A stretch of DNA of 64,000 nt, taken from the NCBI GenBank assembly GCA_027492275.1, contig JAPUFC010000091.1:62001-126000 (forward strand), in the 5' to 3' direction. A program made the position numbers and the translations under genes. Source of the stretch: Mesorhizobium sp. GTDB lineage: Bacteria > Pseudomonadota > Alphaproteobacteria > Rhizobiales > Rhizobiaceae. How positions within the stretch are numbered: position 1 is the first letter of the stretch; every line of letters starts with the position of its first letter. Under the pieces are notes generated by a model. That model did not search any database. It worked only from the letters and a program-made list of their open reading frames with translations, and was not told the DNA's origin. Positions 7,596 through 15,332 of this stretch are shown here, in pieces.

Positions 7596-9218
7596 ATGAG
7601 CGGCGGCCCGCCGGACGGAGTTTTGCGATTGGCTGAGCGGTCGGTTGCCGGTGATCTGGTCATCGCTGCGGATTTCGGAACCTCGGGCGTCAAGGTCGGC
7701 CTCGTCGATCCCGCCATGCGCATCGTCGCCTCGACCGTCGTCTCCTATCCGCTTTCGCTGCCCGCTCCAAGCCGGGCCGAGCAGAATCCGCGCGACTGGT
7801 GGGAGGCGTTTTCCGGCGCGGTGTACGAGCTGTCGCACCGGGTGGAGCGGCTGGCGGAGCGCGCCGCCGGCCTCGTCTTCTGCGCGCAGATGTGCGGCGT
7901 GGTCGCCGTCGACGGCGCGGGCCAGCCGCTCAGGCCGGCCATCATCTGGCTGGACAAGCGCGCGGCGGGCCTGACGCGCGAGCTGGTCGGCGGCCTGCCC
8001 TCCTTCCAGGGCTACCGCCTCGACAGGCTGGCGCGCTGGCTGCGGCTGGCCAACGGCGCGCCGTCGCTGAACGGCATGGACCCGCCGGGAAAAATGGCCT
8101 GGATCGCCCGCCACGAGCCGGATGTCTTCGCGCGCACCGCAAAGCTGCTCGATGTCGGCGGCTGGCTGGTCCACCGCGCGACCGGCACCTTCTGCGGCAC
8201 GGCCGACAGCGCCAACGTCACCTGGATGATGGACACGCGGCGCGGGCGCGAGGGCTGGTCGCCGGCGCTCGCCGCCATGCTCGGCCTGCCGCTGGACAGG
8301 CTGCCGCCGATCGTGCCCGGCACCGCGCCAGCCGGCGCGCTGACGGCCGGGGCGGCCGCCGAGCTCGGCCTGCCCGCCGGTCTGCCGGTGATCGCCGGCT
8401 CGGGCGACGTCGCAGCCACGGCGATCGGCTCCGGCGCGGTGGACGACGGCGCGCTGCATATCTGCCTCGGCACCAGCTCCTGGGTGGGCGGCTTCTTCGA
8501 CCGCCGCGTCATCAACCCCTTCGCCGCCTACGCCACCATCGTCAGCAGCGTCGAGAACCGGCCGCTGCTCATCGCCACGCAGGAGAACGCCGGCGCGGCC
8601 TATGGCTGGCTGGCGCGCCTGCTGCTGGACGGGCGCGACGACGACCCCGCCGCGATGGCCGCGCTGGCGGCCGGGGCGGGAGAGCCCGAACCCGACGATC
8701 CCTTTTTCCTGCCCTGGCTGTCGGGCGAGCGCGTGCCGGTGGATGACGATCGCCTGCGCGGCGCGTTCCACGGCCTCAGCCTGCGCCATGACCGCCGCGC
8801 CGTCACGCGGGCGGTCATGGAGGGGATCGTGCTGAACACGCGCTGGGCCTGGTCGAAGGTGGTGAAGGAAAAGGGCGTGCGCCACGACGGTCCGGTGCCG
8901 CTGGTCGGCGGCGCCGCCGCCAATCCGGTCCTCGCCCGGATGATGGCCGACGCTATCCGCCGCCCGGTGGCCACCGGCGAGACGCGGCTGGCCGGCGTGC
9001 TCGGCGCGGCCGCCATCGCCGCGCCCGCGCTCGGCTGGTCGTCCAGCGTCTGGGAGGCGGCACGGCGCGGCGCGGGCGCGCCGGCAACCGTCCATCAGCC
9101 CGACCCCCGGCGGGCCGAACGGCTCGACGCGCGCGACCGCGCCCTGAAGCCGATCCGCAAGGCCCTGATCGGCCTCTACCGCAAGCAGCCCAATCTGGAG
9201 CACGGAGCCGAACGATGA
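7596..9218 (+). CDS. FGGY-family carbohydrate/polyol kinase
   Basis: About 540 residues with the two ribonuclease H-like lobes of FGGY kinases. The N-terminal phosphate-binding loop is DFGTSGVKVG, WLDKRA lies in the first lobe, and GSGDVAATAIGSG, CLGTSSW and VGGAAANPVLARMMAD mark the second. The family phosphorylates xylulose, glycerol, erythritol and similar polyols with ATP. Its stop overlaps the ATG of a CDP-alcohol phosphatidyltransferase (ATGA), so it probably supplies the polyol phosphate used by that enzyme instead of feeding catabolism; no sugar transporter or dehydrogenase is adjacent. The start is uncertain: ATG 7572, ATG 7596, or TTG 7629 with GGAG eight bases ahead. Confidence 0.8.
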   Translation: MSGGPPDGVLRLAERSVAGDLVIAADFGTSGVKVGLVDPAMRIVASTVVSYPLSLPAPSRAEQNPRDWWEAFSGAVYELSHRVERLAERAAGLVFCAQMCGVVAVDGAGQPLRPAIIWLDKRAAGLTRELVGGLPSFQGYRLDRLARWLRLANGAPSLNGMDPPGKMAWIARHEPDVFARTAKLLDVGGWLVHRATGTFCGTADSANVTWMMDTRRGREGWSPALAAMLGLPLDRLPPIVPGTAPAGALTAGAAAELGLPAGLPVIAGSGDVAATAIGSGAVDDGALHICLGTSSWVGGFFDRRVINPFAAYATIVSSVENRPLLIATQENAGAAYGWLARLLLDGRDDDPAAMAALAAGAGEPEPDDPFFLPWLSGERVPVDDDRLRGAFHGLSLRHDRRAVTRAVMEGIVLNTRWAWSKVVKEKGVRHDGPVPLVGGAAANPVLARMMADAIRRPVATGETRLAGVLGAAAIAAPALGWSSSVWEAARRGAGAPATVHQPDPRRAERLDARDRALKPIRKALIGLYRKQPNLEHGAER

Positions 9219-9853
9219 TCGACGGCCTGCTGAGCAAGCACATCGACCCGCTGTGGGAGCGCGCCGCCACGCCGCTGGTGCGCATGGGCATGACGCCCAA
9301 CCAGGTCACGCTGGTCGGTCTGGCGCTGATCGCGCTGGTATCGGCCGCCTATCTCCTGCACCGCTCCGAGTTGCTGTTCGGGCTGACGCTCGTCGTCGCC
9401 TTCGCCTTCGACGCGCTGGACGGCGCGGTGGCGCGCCGGCGCGACATGCGCTCCAAGGTCGGCGGCTATCTCGACGCCATGGTCGACCGCTACCAGGAAC
9501 TGACCGTGCTGTCGGCCATCGCCTGGATCAACGATCTGTGGCCGGCCGCCATGCTGGCCTTCGCCGGCGGCGTGCTCACCAGCTACGCCAAGGCGCGCGT
9601 GGCGCTGGAGATACGGGCCTCGAACGACGGCTGGCCGGACTTCTTCGAGCGCTTCGAGCGCATCATCTTCATCTGCGCGCTGCTGATCGCCGACGGTGTG
9701 GCGGGGCTTGTCGGCCTCGGCTCGCCCATGATCCTGGCCGTCGGCCTGTCGATCTACGCCCTGCTCGCCAACGTCACCGCCCTGCAGCGCATGAACCGCG
9801 CCTTCGCCCTGCTGCGCATCGAGGACGAGAAGGCGCGCTCCGCCCGGCGGTGA
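9215..9853 (+). CDS. CDP-alcohol phosphatidyltransferase (second copy)
   Basis: A 212-residue inner-membrane protein with the full signature DGAVARRRD...GGYLDAMVD: DG, AR, then G and two Asp at the family spacing. MTPNQVTLVGLAL before the first membrane span is typical of PgsA and phosphatidylinositol-phosphate synthases. It differs clearly from the copy at 3612-4301, so the two likely have different acceptors. It begins on the ATG overlapping the kinase stop, which ties it to a phosphorylated polyol acceptor. Its TGA at 9851-9853 abuts the stop of the convergent gene with no gap. A PgpA-like phosphatase at the start of the window would complete a synthase/phosphatase pair. Confidence 0.85.
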   Translation: MIDGLLSKHIDPLWERAATPLVRMGMTPNQVTLVGLALIALVSAAYLLHRSELLFGLTLVVAFAFDALDGAVARRRDMRSKVGGYLDAMVDRYQELTVLSAIAWINDLWPAAMLAFAGGVLTSYAKARVALEIRASNDGWPDFFERFERIIFICALLIADGVAGLVGLGSPMILAVGLSIYALLANVTALQRMNRAFALLRIEDEKARSARR

Positions 9854-10639
9854 TCAGCGCCCGGCGCGCGCCATGCAGGCGATCTCGAAGAGATAGAGCG
9901 CCTGCACGGTCAGGAAATAGGTGATCAGGGCGGGCTCGGACAGCACGTAGAACTGGTAGACGACGCCGTTCCACGCGCCGAGATCGACATCCTTCAGGAC
10001 GAAGAAGGTCAGGAAGGCGAGCGCCATTAGCGCCGAGCCCAGCGCGAAAGGCCCGCGCCAGCGGCTGATCCTCGGATTGATGTAGGGGTGCGCCGCCAGC
10101 GCCTCGGCGGCGGCGGCGTCGCGCGCGATGAGCGTGCAGGCCGCGCCCGCCAGCAGGGCGGCGGCCGCCTGCGCGATGAAGAAGATGTAGCTGCCCACCA
10201 TGTGCTCGAGATCATGCGTCGGGAAGCGGTAGACGCTGAGCATGACGATGCCGACCGTCGCCACGCATTGCGCGCCGACCAAAACTTTCGCCAGCCGGCG
10301 GACGGTGCTGGCGGTCCGGGCCGACGCCGCCGGCAGCACCGAGGCGGACCGCAGATAGAGCGCGGCGATCTGGACCACGCCGAGCAGGATGAACAGCGAC
10401 GCGATGCTGACCCAGACAGCGAAGGGCTCGCCGATGGCAGGGTCGGAAATCCCCCGGCTGATCGTCGGCGGCTGTTCGGCCACATAATCCGGATGCAGCG
10501 CCGCGAACTCGACGCGCGCATAATAGATCCAGAAATTGATGGTCAGGATGGCGAGCGCGGAGGGCGCCGCCGCCAGCGCCCCCGCGAGGGGAAAACGCGT
10601 GCCGCCATGGGCGGCCGGGGCCGGGTCGTGGGTCGTCAA
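9854..10639 (-). CDS. Multi-pass membrane protein, possibly Frag1/DRAM/Sfk1-like
   Basis: About 261 residues with five or six hydrophobic segments. A TTG at 10639 preceded by GGAGAGG is the best start; the upstream frame has no good initiation site. The region ISDPAIGEPFAVWVSIASLF and the later HDLEHMVGSYIFFIAQ resemble the conserved loops of the Frag1/DRAM/Sfk1 family, whose eukaryotic members act in phosphatidylinositol and GPI-lipid handling. The match is tentative. It is convergent with, and abuts, the second CDP-alcohol phosphatidyltransferase. It may mark the edge of the lipid cluster. No catalytic residues can be assigned. Confidence 0.55.
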   Translation of the reverse strand: MTTHDPAPAAHGGTRFPLAGALAAAPSALAILTINFWIYYARVEFAALHPDYVAEQPPTISRGISDPAIGEPFAVWVSIASLFILLGVVQIAALYLRSASVLPAASARTASTVRRLAKVLVGAQCVATVGIVMLSVYRFPTHDLEHMVGSYIFFIAQAAAALLAGAACTLIARDAAAAEALAAHPYINPRISRWRGPFALGSALMALAFLTFFVLKDVDLGAWNGVVYQFYVLSEPALITYFLTVQALYLFEIACMARAGR

Positions 10640-10687
10640 GCCAGCCTCTCCGCGAAACGGACGCTTATCCAGCGGCGGCCGATCTCT

Positions 10688-10722
10688 ACAAAAATACCCC
10701 GCGCGGCGCAATCCGCACGGGG
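10688..10722 (-). terminator. Rho-independent terminator of the 107-residue protein gene
   Basis: Read on the minus strand, CCCCGTGCGG and CCGCGCGGGG form a GC-rich stem with a short loop, followed by TATTTTTG. It lies about 40 bp after the stop of the gene at 10760-11083. Confidence 0.7.
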
Positions 10723-10759
10723 CATCGAAGGTTTTCGCGGTCGGCGTTCCCCGGACCGG

Positions 10760-11083
10760 TCAGCCGGCGCCCTCCCTGTTCCGGCGCATGCGCGCCAAGG
10801 TCTCGTCGGTGCCCACCAGTTTCTTGCCGCGTCCGGAAATGGCCGTCGACACCACCGCAGGCGGGTCGCTGGCGGGAAACGAGTTCTCAAGCCCTTCCTG
10901 CAATTGCTCCTCCAGAACGTCGGGCACTTCGGAGCGGCCCGGCGTGCGCCGCTCGGCAGCGGGTTCGTCCCGGCGCCGGGGCGGCGGAAGCAGGATCGTC
11001 CCCCGCTCCGCCACGAAGCCGTTCTCCCGCAGGATGCGATAGCCGGCGTAGCCGGCAAGTCCCAATAGGGCGATCCGCAGCAT
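10760..11083 (-). CDS. Small membrane-anchored protein with ENSFPASDPP motif
   Basis: A 107-residue protein. It begins with a hydrophobic segment (MLRIALLGLAGYAGYRIL), followed by a charged, Pro/Arg-rich linker and a motif LENSFPASDPPAV at about residues 65-77. The ENSFPASDPP motif recurs in short proteins of alphaproteobacteria, but I know no assigned function. The strong ribosome site AGGAG seven bases before the ATG and the good terminator downstream support real expression as a single-gene unit. The N-terminal segment could anchor it in the inner membrane. Confidence 0.7.
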   Translation of the reverse strand: MLRIALLGLAGYAGYRILRENGFVAERGTILLPPPRRRDEPAAERRTPGRSEVPDVLEEQLQEGLENSFPASDPPAVVSTAISGRGKKLVGTDETLARMRRNREGAG

Positions 11084-11236
11084 CGTCTTTCTCCTGAATG
11101 CGCATGCGCGACACGCACGCTTCGGTGTCTGAACTGGCGAGCCGACGAGCGGTTCCTGGCAGGGATGAAATTCCCCGGGGAGCCCGGCAGGCGAAGAGCA
11201 ATGGAGTCAAAAGCGCAACTTTCGATTGTCTTCATA

Positions 11237-11282
11237 TGCAACCTTAAGTACATGCAGAGAAGGAATAAAATCTTAGGTTGCA
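11237..11282 (+). promoter_or_regulatory. Inverted repeat spanning the 5' leader and RBS of the nuclease gene
   Basis: TGCAACCTTAAG at 11237-11248 and CTTAGGTTGCA at 11272-11282 are complementary apart from one unpaired base. They flank an A/G-rich loop containing GAGAAGGAATAAAA, and the right arm ends two bases before the ATG. In RNA the stem would occlude the start region of the SNase gene; in DNA it could be an operator. Confidence 0.45.
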
Positions 11283-11283
11283 C

Positions 11284-11685
11284 ATGCGCCCCGCCTCCGC
11301 CTTCCTTGCGCTGCTGTTCGCCCTCCTGCCGCATGGCGCGGCGGCCGACCCCATGGCGCTGTGCGGCAAGGGCCCGCGCAGCGACTGCGTCGTCGATGGC
11401 GACACGCTGTGGATCGGCCGCGAGAAGATACGGCTGGTGGGGATAGATGCCCCCGAAAGCGATGCAAGCTGCGATGCCGAGCGCGAGCTGGCGGAGCGCG
11501 CCACGATCAGGCTGGCCGAACTGATGAGCGGGCCCGTCGCCGTCGAACGGCGGGGGCAGGACCGCTACGGCCGCACGCTCGCCATCGTCGTGACGAAGGA
11601 CGGCAGCGTCAACGAAGCGCTCGTCTCCGAAAATCTCGCGCGGCGCTGGCAGGGCCGGCGCGAGCCGTGGTGCGGAACGCGCTGA
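11284..11685 (+). CDS. Secreted thermonuclease (SNase-like) domain protein
   Basis: A 133-residue protein with a signal peptide (MRPASAFLALLFALLPHGAAA) and a short staphylococcal-nuclease-like domain. VVDGDTLWIG, IRLVGIDAPE and DRYGRTLA correspond to the metal-binding Asp and the two catalytic Arg regions of the SNase fold. The protein is near the minimal size of this fold, and likely acts in the periplasm or outside the cell on DNA or RNA. ATG 11284 is chosen; a TTG two codons earlier is possible. An AT-rich 5' leader with an inverted repeat lies just upstream. Confidence 0.75.
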   Translation: MRPASAFLALLFALLPHGAAADPMALCGKGPRSDCVVDGDTLWIGREKIRLVGIDAPESDASCDAERELAERATIRLAELMSGPVAVERRGQDRYGRTLAIVVTKDGSVNEALVSENLARRWQGRREPWCGTR

Positions 11686-11704
11686 ACCGCCGGCGCGAGC
11701 CTGC

Positions 11705-12904
11705 TCAGGCCAGCCGCCCGCCGCGCGCACCCGGCGATGCCGCAAAGGACGGTTCGGCGAACAAATGGATGCGGTTGCGGCCGGCGCTTTTCGCCTGGTA
11801 GAGCGCCTGGTCCGCTTCCCGGAACAGATCGTGCAGGCTGGCGCCCGGACGGGCCATGCACAAGCCGATGCTGACCGAAGGCTGGAGGCTGCCCGGCACG
11901 AACCCGCCGCAGGCGCGGACGAGCTTCAGGCGGATCCGTTCGGCATACACCATGGCCAGCCCCATGTCGGTGCCGGTCATCAGCACCGCGAATTCCTCCC
12001 CGCCGATCCGTCCCGCGACCATCCCCTCGCCCAGCGTTTGGCGCACCACGTCGCCGAAAGTGGCGATCACCTGGTCGCCCATCACGTGGCCGTAGCTGTC
12101 GTTGATGCTCTTGAAGTGGTCGAGGTCGGCGACCAGCAGCGCGGCCGATGCGGCCCCGCCCGCGGCCCGCGCCAGCGCCGCGGCCGCGTGCTCCTCGAAT
12201 CCCCGCCGGTTCAGCAGGCCGGACAGCGTGTCCGTCTGCGCCTCCTGCCGCAGGTCGCCCATGAGCTCGAGCGCCACCGAGACCATCAGCGCCAGCGCCA
12301 GCATGGTCGAGAAGATCGCCTGGCTGACCTGCACGAGCGCCCAGTAGGCCGACTGCTGGAAGCCGTCATAGGTCTCGTAGCTGCCGACCCACCACATCAC
12401 GATCGAAGGGCGCAGAAGGTAGTTCACGGCGATCAGCACGCAAAGCCAGAACAGCAGATGGTCGATCAGATGCGGCTTCTCGGCTCTCCTGATGCGTTTC
12501 GCCGTCACGGTGAAGATCACGCCGATCGCGATGCTGATGACGTAGATTCGCGCCGGAAGGCTGGGGTCCGCCAGCAGGAACCAGCACAGGCCCGCCGTTC
12601 CCGCCAGGACGATGGCGGTCATCCACCGGTGCGGCACGGCGAGTCCGAACCGCCGCAGGACGGCGGCCGACAGCAGGTACGCCGCCAGCAGGAAGCTGAC
12701 GTTCGACGGGATGCGATGCAGTTGTGACGGCAGTTCCGGCCCGACGTCCTGGATGAAGAACCCCAGCGCCACGAATGCATAGCCGGCGGCGGCCAGGCCG
12801 AGATAATCGGCCGTCCGCCGGTGCAGCCAAAGGAAAAGGAAGGCCGACGCCAGCAGAACGCCCATTGCGGGATTGAGCAGCGATATGAAAACCTGTCCGC
12901 CCAC
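11705..12904 (-). CDS. Membrane-bound diguanylate cyclase (GGDEF)
   Basis: A 399-residue protein with about seven membrane segments over residues 1-220 and a C-terminal GGDEF domain. The active site reads GRIGGEEF, preceded by DLDHFKSINDSYGH, which supplies the metal and GTP-contact residues. It should make cyclic di-GMP at the inner membrane. The position of the usual RxxD inhibitory site, five residues before the motif, reads LGEG, so product inhibition by that site is not expected. The start is GTG 12904 with AGGAGG upstream. The N-terminal membrane block may be a sensor of MASE type, but its ligand is unknown. Confidence 0.85.
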   Translation of the reverse strand: MGGQVFISLLNPAMGVLLASAFLFLWLHRRTADYLGLAAAGYAFVALGFFIQDVGPELPSQLHRIPSNVSFLLAAYLLSAAVLRRFGLAVPHRWMTAIVLAGTAGLCWFLLADPSLPARIYVISIAIGVIFTVTAKRIRRAEKPHLIDHLLFWLCVLIAVNYLLRPSIVMWWVGSYETYDGFQQSAYWALVQVSQAIFSTMLALALMVSVALELMGDLRQEAQTDTLSGLLNRRGFEEHAAAALARAAGGAASAALLVADLDHFKSINDSYGHVMGDQVIATFGDVVRQTLGEGMVAGRIGGEEFAVLMTGTDMGLAMVYAERIRLKLVRACGGFVPGSLQPSVSIGLCMARPGASLHDLFREADQALYQAKSAGRNRIHLFAEPSFAASPGARGGRLA

Positions 12905-13031
12905 GACGCCTCCTGCCCTTCCTTTTCACGAAAGGCGTTAAGAAGCAATTTCCGAAGGTTGTGCCGTCGCGGGTCGCACCGGCGGCGGCCGAGACGGTTA
13001 CGATGAAATCCTGGCGAAGCCTGCGGTTCGA

Positions 13032-13107
<76 letters not shown>

Positions 13108-13321
13108 CACTCGGCCGCAAGGCATGGCGGGCATATAGCCAGCGCTTCGGGCGCTGTCCAGCCAAAAGCGCGCTTTTGCCGACTTGATTTCGGACGCCTC
13201 TTCCCGGCCCGTCGCACCCGCGGAACATGAGCGAAATTTAACTTGTAATCCCGCGGCTTTCGCACGAGTTGTGAAGGCATAGGGATTGTCGGAGCGTCAG
13301 CTCCCCGCACAGGGGGTGGTC

Positions 13322-14623
13322 ATGGACCAGCTCGTCACCCGGTCCAAGCCAGTCGCCCAGCCAAGGACCGAGGACACCGCAACGGTGGAGCTCGCGCTCG
13401 CGCGCGCCGGAGGGCGCGGCCGGGGTGGCCGCGCCTGGATCGTCGTCGTGCTGGCGCTGCTGGCCGCGGCGGGCGCCGCCGCCTGGTACTTTTGGGCCGA
13501 CGCCGCGCCGCGCACCGTCTTCTCGACCGTGCCGGCCGCGCGCGGCGACATCACGGTGGAAGTCTCCGCCACCGGCACCCTGCAGCCGCTGACGCAGGTG
13601 GACGTCTCCAGCGAGCTCTCCGGCGTCGTGCGCTCCGTCTTCGTCGACGAGAACCAGCGCGTGAAGAAGGGCGATCCCCTGGCCGCGCTGGACACGGTGC
13701 GCCTCAACGCCCAGCTCGAGCGCGCGAAAGCCTCCGCGCAGGCCGCCGAGGCGAAGGTCGCCGAGGCGCGCACCACGCTGAAGGAGACCGAGCAGGCGCT
13801 GGCGCGCGCCGCCGAGCTGGTGAAACGCGGCGCGGTCACCACCCAGACGCTGGAGACCGCGCAGGCCACCCGCGACCGCGCCGACGCCAACGTCGCGGTG
13901 GCCGAGGCCAATCTCGCCATCGCCGACGCCGACGTGAAGGTGCAGGAGGCGGACGTCCAGAAGAGCACGATCTACGCGCCCATCGACGGCATCGTGCTGA
14001 CGCGCTCGGTCAATCCGGGCCAGACCGTCGCCTCCTCCATGCAGGCCCCCGTGTTGTTCGTCATCGCCGCCGACCTGGAAAGCATGGAGTTGAAGGCGGC
14101 GGTCGACGAGGCCGACATAGGCGGCGTCAGGAGCGGCCAGACGGCGCGCTTCACCGTCGACGCCTTCCCGGAGCGCGCCTTCGATGCCGAGATCGGCGAC
14201 ATCGCCTTCGCCTCCGTCACCACCGAGGGCGTCGTCACCTACAATGCCCGCCTCGAGGTCGACAACAAGGAACTGCTTCTGCGGCCCGGCATGACCGCCA
14301 CCGTCGCAATCGTCATCCGCGAGGCGAAGGACGTGCTGGAGGTGCCCGCCGCCGCCTTCCGCTATGTGCCCCCCGCGCAGGGCGCGTCGCGCTCGTTCAG
14401 CCTGCGCGACCTGTTCATGCCGCGCATGCCCCGCCCGGGCGGGGCGCAGCGGCAGCGCCGCGCCGGCGCGGCCGACCAGCGCACGCTCTACGTGCTGAAG
14501 GACGGCGCGCCGCAGGCCGTGCAGGTGCGCATCGGCTCGACCGACGGAGAGAAGACCGAAATCCTGTCCGGCCTGTCAGAAGGCGACCGCGTCATCGTCG
14601 GGGCGCGCCAGGCCCGCGAGTAG
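13322..14623 (+). CDS. Efflux RND/HlyD-type periplasmic adaptor (MacA-like)
   Basis: A 433-residue membrane-fusion protein: a cytoplasmic N-terminus, one membrane segment (about residues 37-58), a biotinyl-lipoyl half starting at GTLQPLTQVDVSSELSGVV, an alpha-helical hairpin rich in Ala/Glu/Lys (about 130-220), the second lipoyl half (STIYAPIDGIVLTRS) and beta-barrel domains. It would bridge an inner-membrane ABC exporter to an outer-membrane channel. ATG 13322 follows AGGGGG. It is the first gene of a three-gene operon with a MacB-type ATPase and permease encoded separately. No TolC-type channel gene is nearby. Confidence 0.85.
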   Translation: MDQLVTRSKPVAQPRTEDTATVELALARAGGRGRGGRAWIVVVLALLAAAGAAAWYFWADAAPRTVFSTVPAARGDITVEVSATGTLQPLTQVDVSSELSGVVRSVFVDENQRVKKGDPLAALDTVRLNAQLERAKASAQAAEAKVAEARTTLKETEQALARAAELVKRGAVTTQTLETAQATRDRADANVAVAEANLAIADADVKVQEADVQKSTIYAPIDGIVLTRSVNPGQTVASSMQAPVLFVIAADLESMELKAAVDEADIGGVRSGQTARFTVDAFPERAFDAEIGDIAFASVTTEGVVTYNARLEVDNKELLLRPGMTATVAIVIREAKDVLEVPAAAFRYVPPAQGASRSFSLRDLFMPRMPRPGGAQRQRRAGAADQRTLYVLKDGAPQAVQVRIGSTDGEKTEILSGLSEGDRVIVGARQARE

Positions 14624-14627
14624 CGCG

Positions 14628-15332
14628 ATGACCGCCGGCCCGCTCATCACCTTCGAGAACGTCTGGAAGACCTACGGCCGGGGCGAGGCCGCCGTACACG
14701 CGCTGGCCGGCGTCAACCTCGCCATCGGCGGCGGCGAGTTCGTCGCCATCATGGGGCCGTCCGGCTCCGGCAAGTCCACCTCGATGAACATCATCGGCTG
14801 CCTCGACACGCCGAGTTCCGGCCGCCACGGCTTCATGGGCGTCGATGCCGGACAGCTCGATCGCGGCGCGCGCGCCACGCTGCGCAACCGCTATATCGGC
14901 TTCGTCTTCCAGGGCTACAACCTGCTGCCGCGCACCACCGCCGCCGAGAATGTCGAGCTGCCGCTGATCTATCGCGGCGTCGCCGCGCGCGAGCGGCGGG
15001 CGCTGGCCATGCAGGCGCTGGCCGAGGTCGGCCTGGCCGGGCGCGAGCACCACACGCCGGCCGAGTTGTCCGGCGGCCAGCAGCAGCGCGTCGCCATCGC
15101 CCGCGCCATCGTCACCCGTCCGACGCTCTTGGTCGCCGACGAGCCGACCGGCAATCTCGACACCGCCCGCAGCCACGAGATCATGGAGCTGATGACGCGG
15201 CTGAACGAGGAGAACGGGCTGACCGTCGTGATGGTGACGCACGAGGCCGACATCGCCGCCTATGCCCGCCGCACGGTGAGTTTTCTCGACGGCCGGGTGG
15301 CGTCCGATTCCGCCGCGCTGGAGGTGGCGTGA
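14628..15332 (+). CDS. MacB/LolD-type ABC transporter ATPase
   Basis: A 234-residue ATPase with Walker [11 protein letters not shown]-loop [10 protein letters not shown], signature LSGGQQQRV, Walker [13 protein letters not shown] and the switch His in MVTHEAD. The pattern EPTGNLD and the length are typical of the MacB/LolD/FtsE group. It would energise the following permease for export of a macrolide, peptide or lipoprotein substrate. It starts four bases after the adaptor gene and overlaps the permease start. Confidence 0.9.
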   Translation: MTAGPLITFENVWKTYGRGEAAVHALAGVNLAIGGGEFVAIMGPSGSGKSTSMNIIGCLDTPSSGRHGFMGVDAGQLDRGARATLRNRYIGFVFQGYNLLPRTTAAENVELPLIYRGVAARERRALAMQALAEVGLAGREHHTPAELSGGQQQRVAIARAIVTRPTLLVADEPTGNLDTARSHEIMELMTRLNEENGLTVVMVTHEADIAAYARRTVSFLDGRVASDSAALEVA

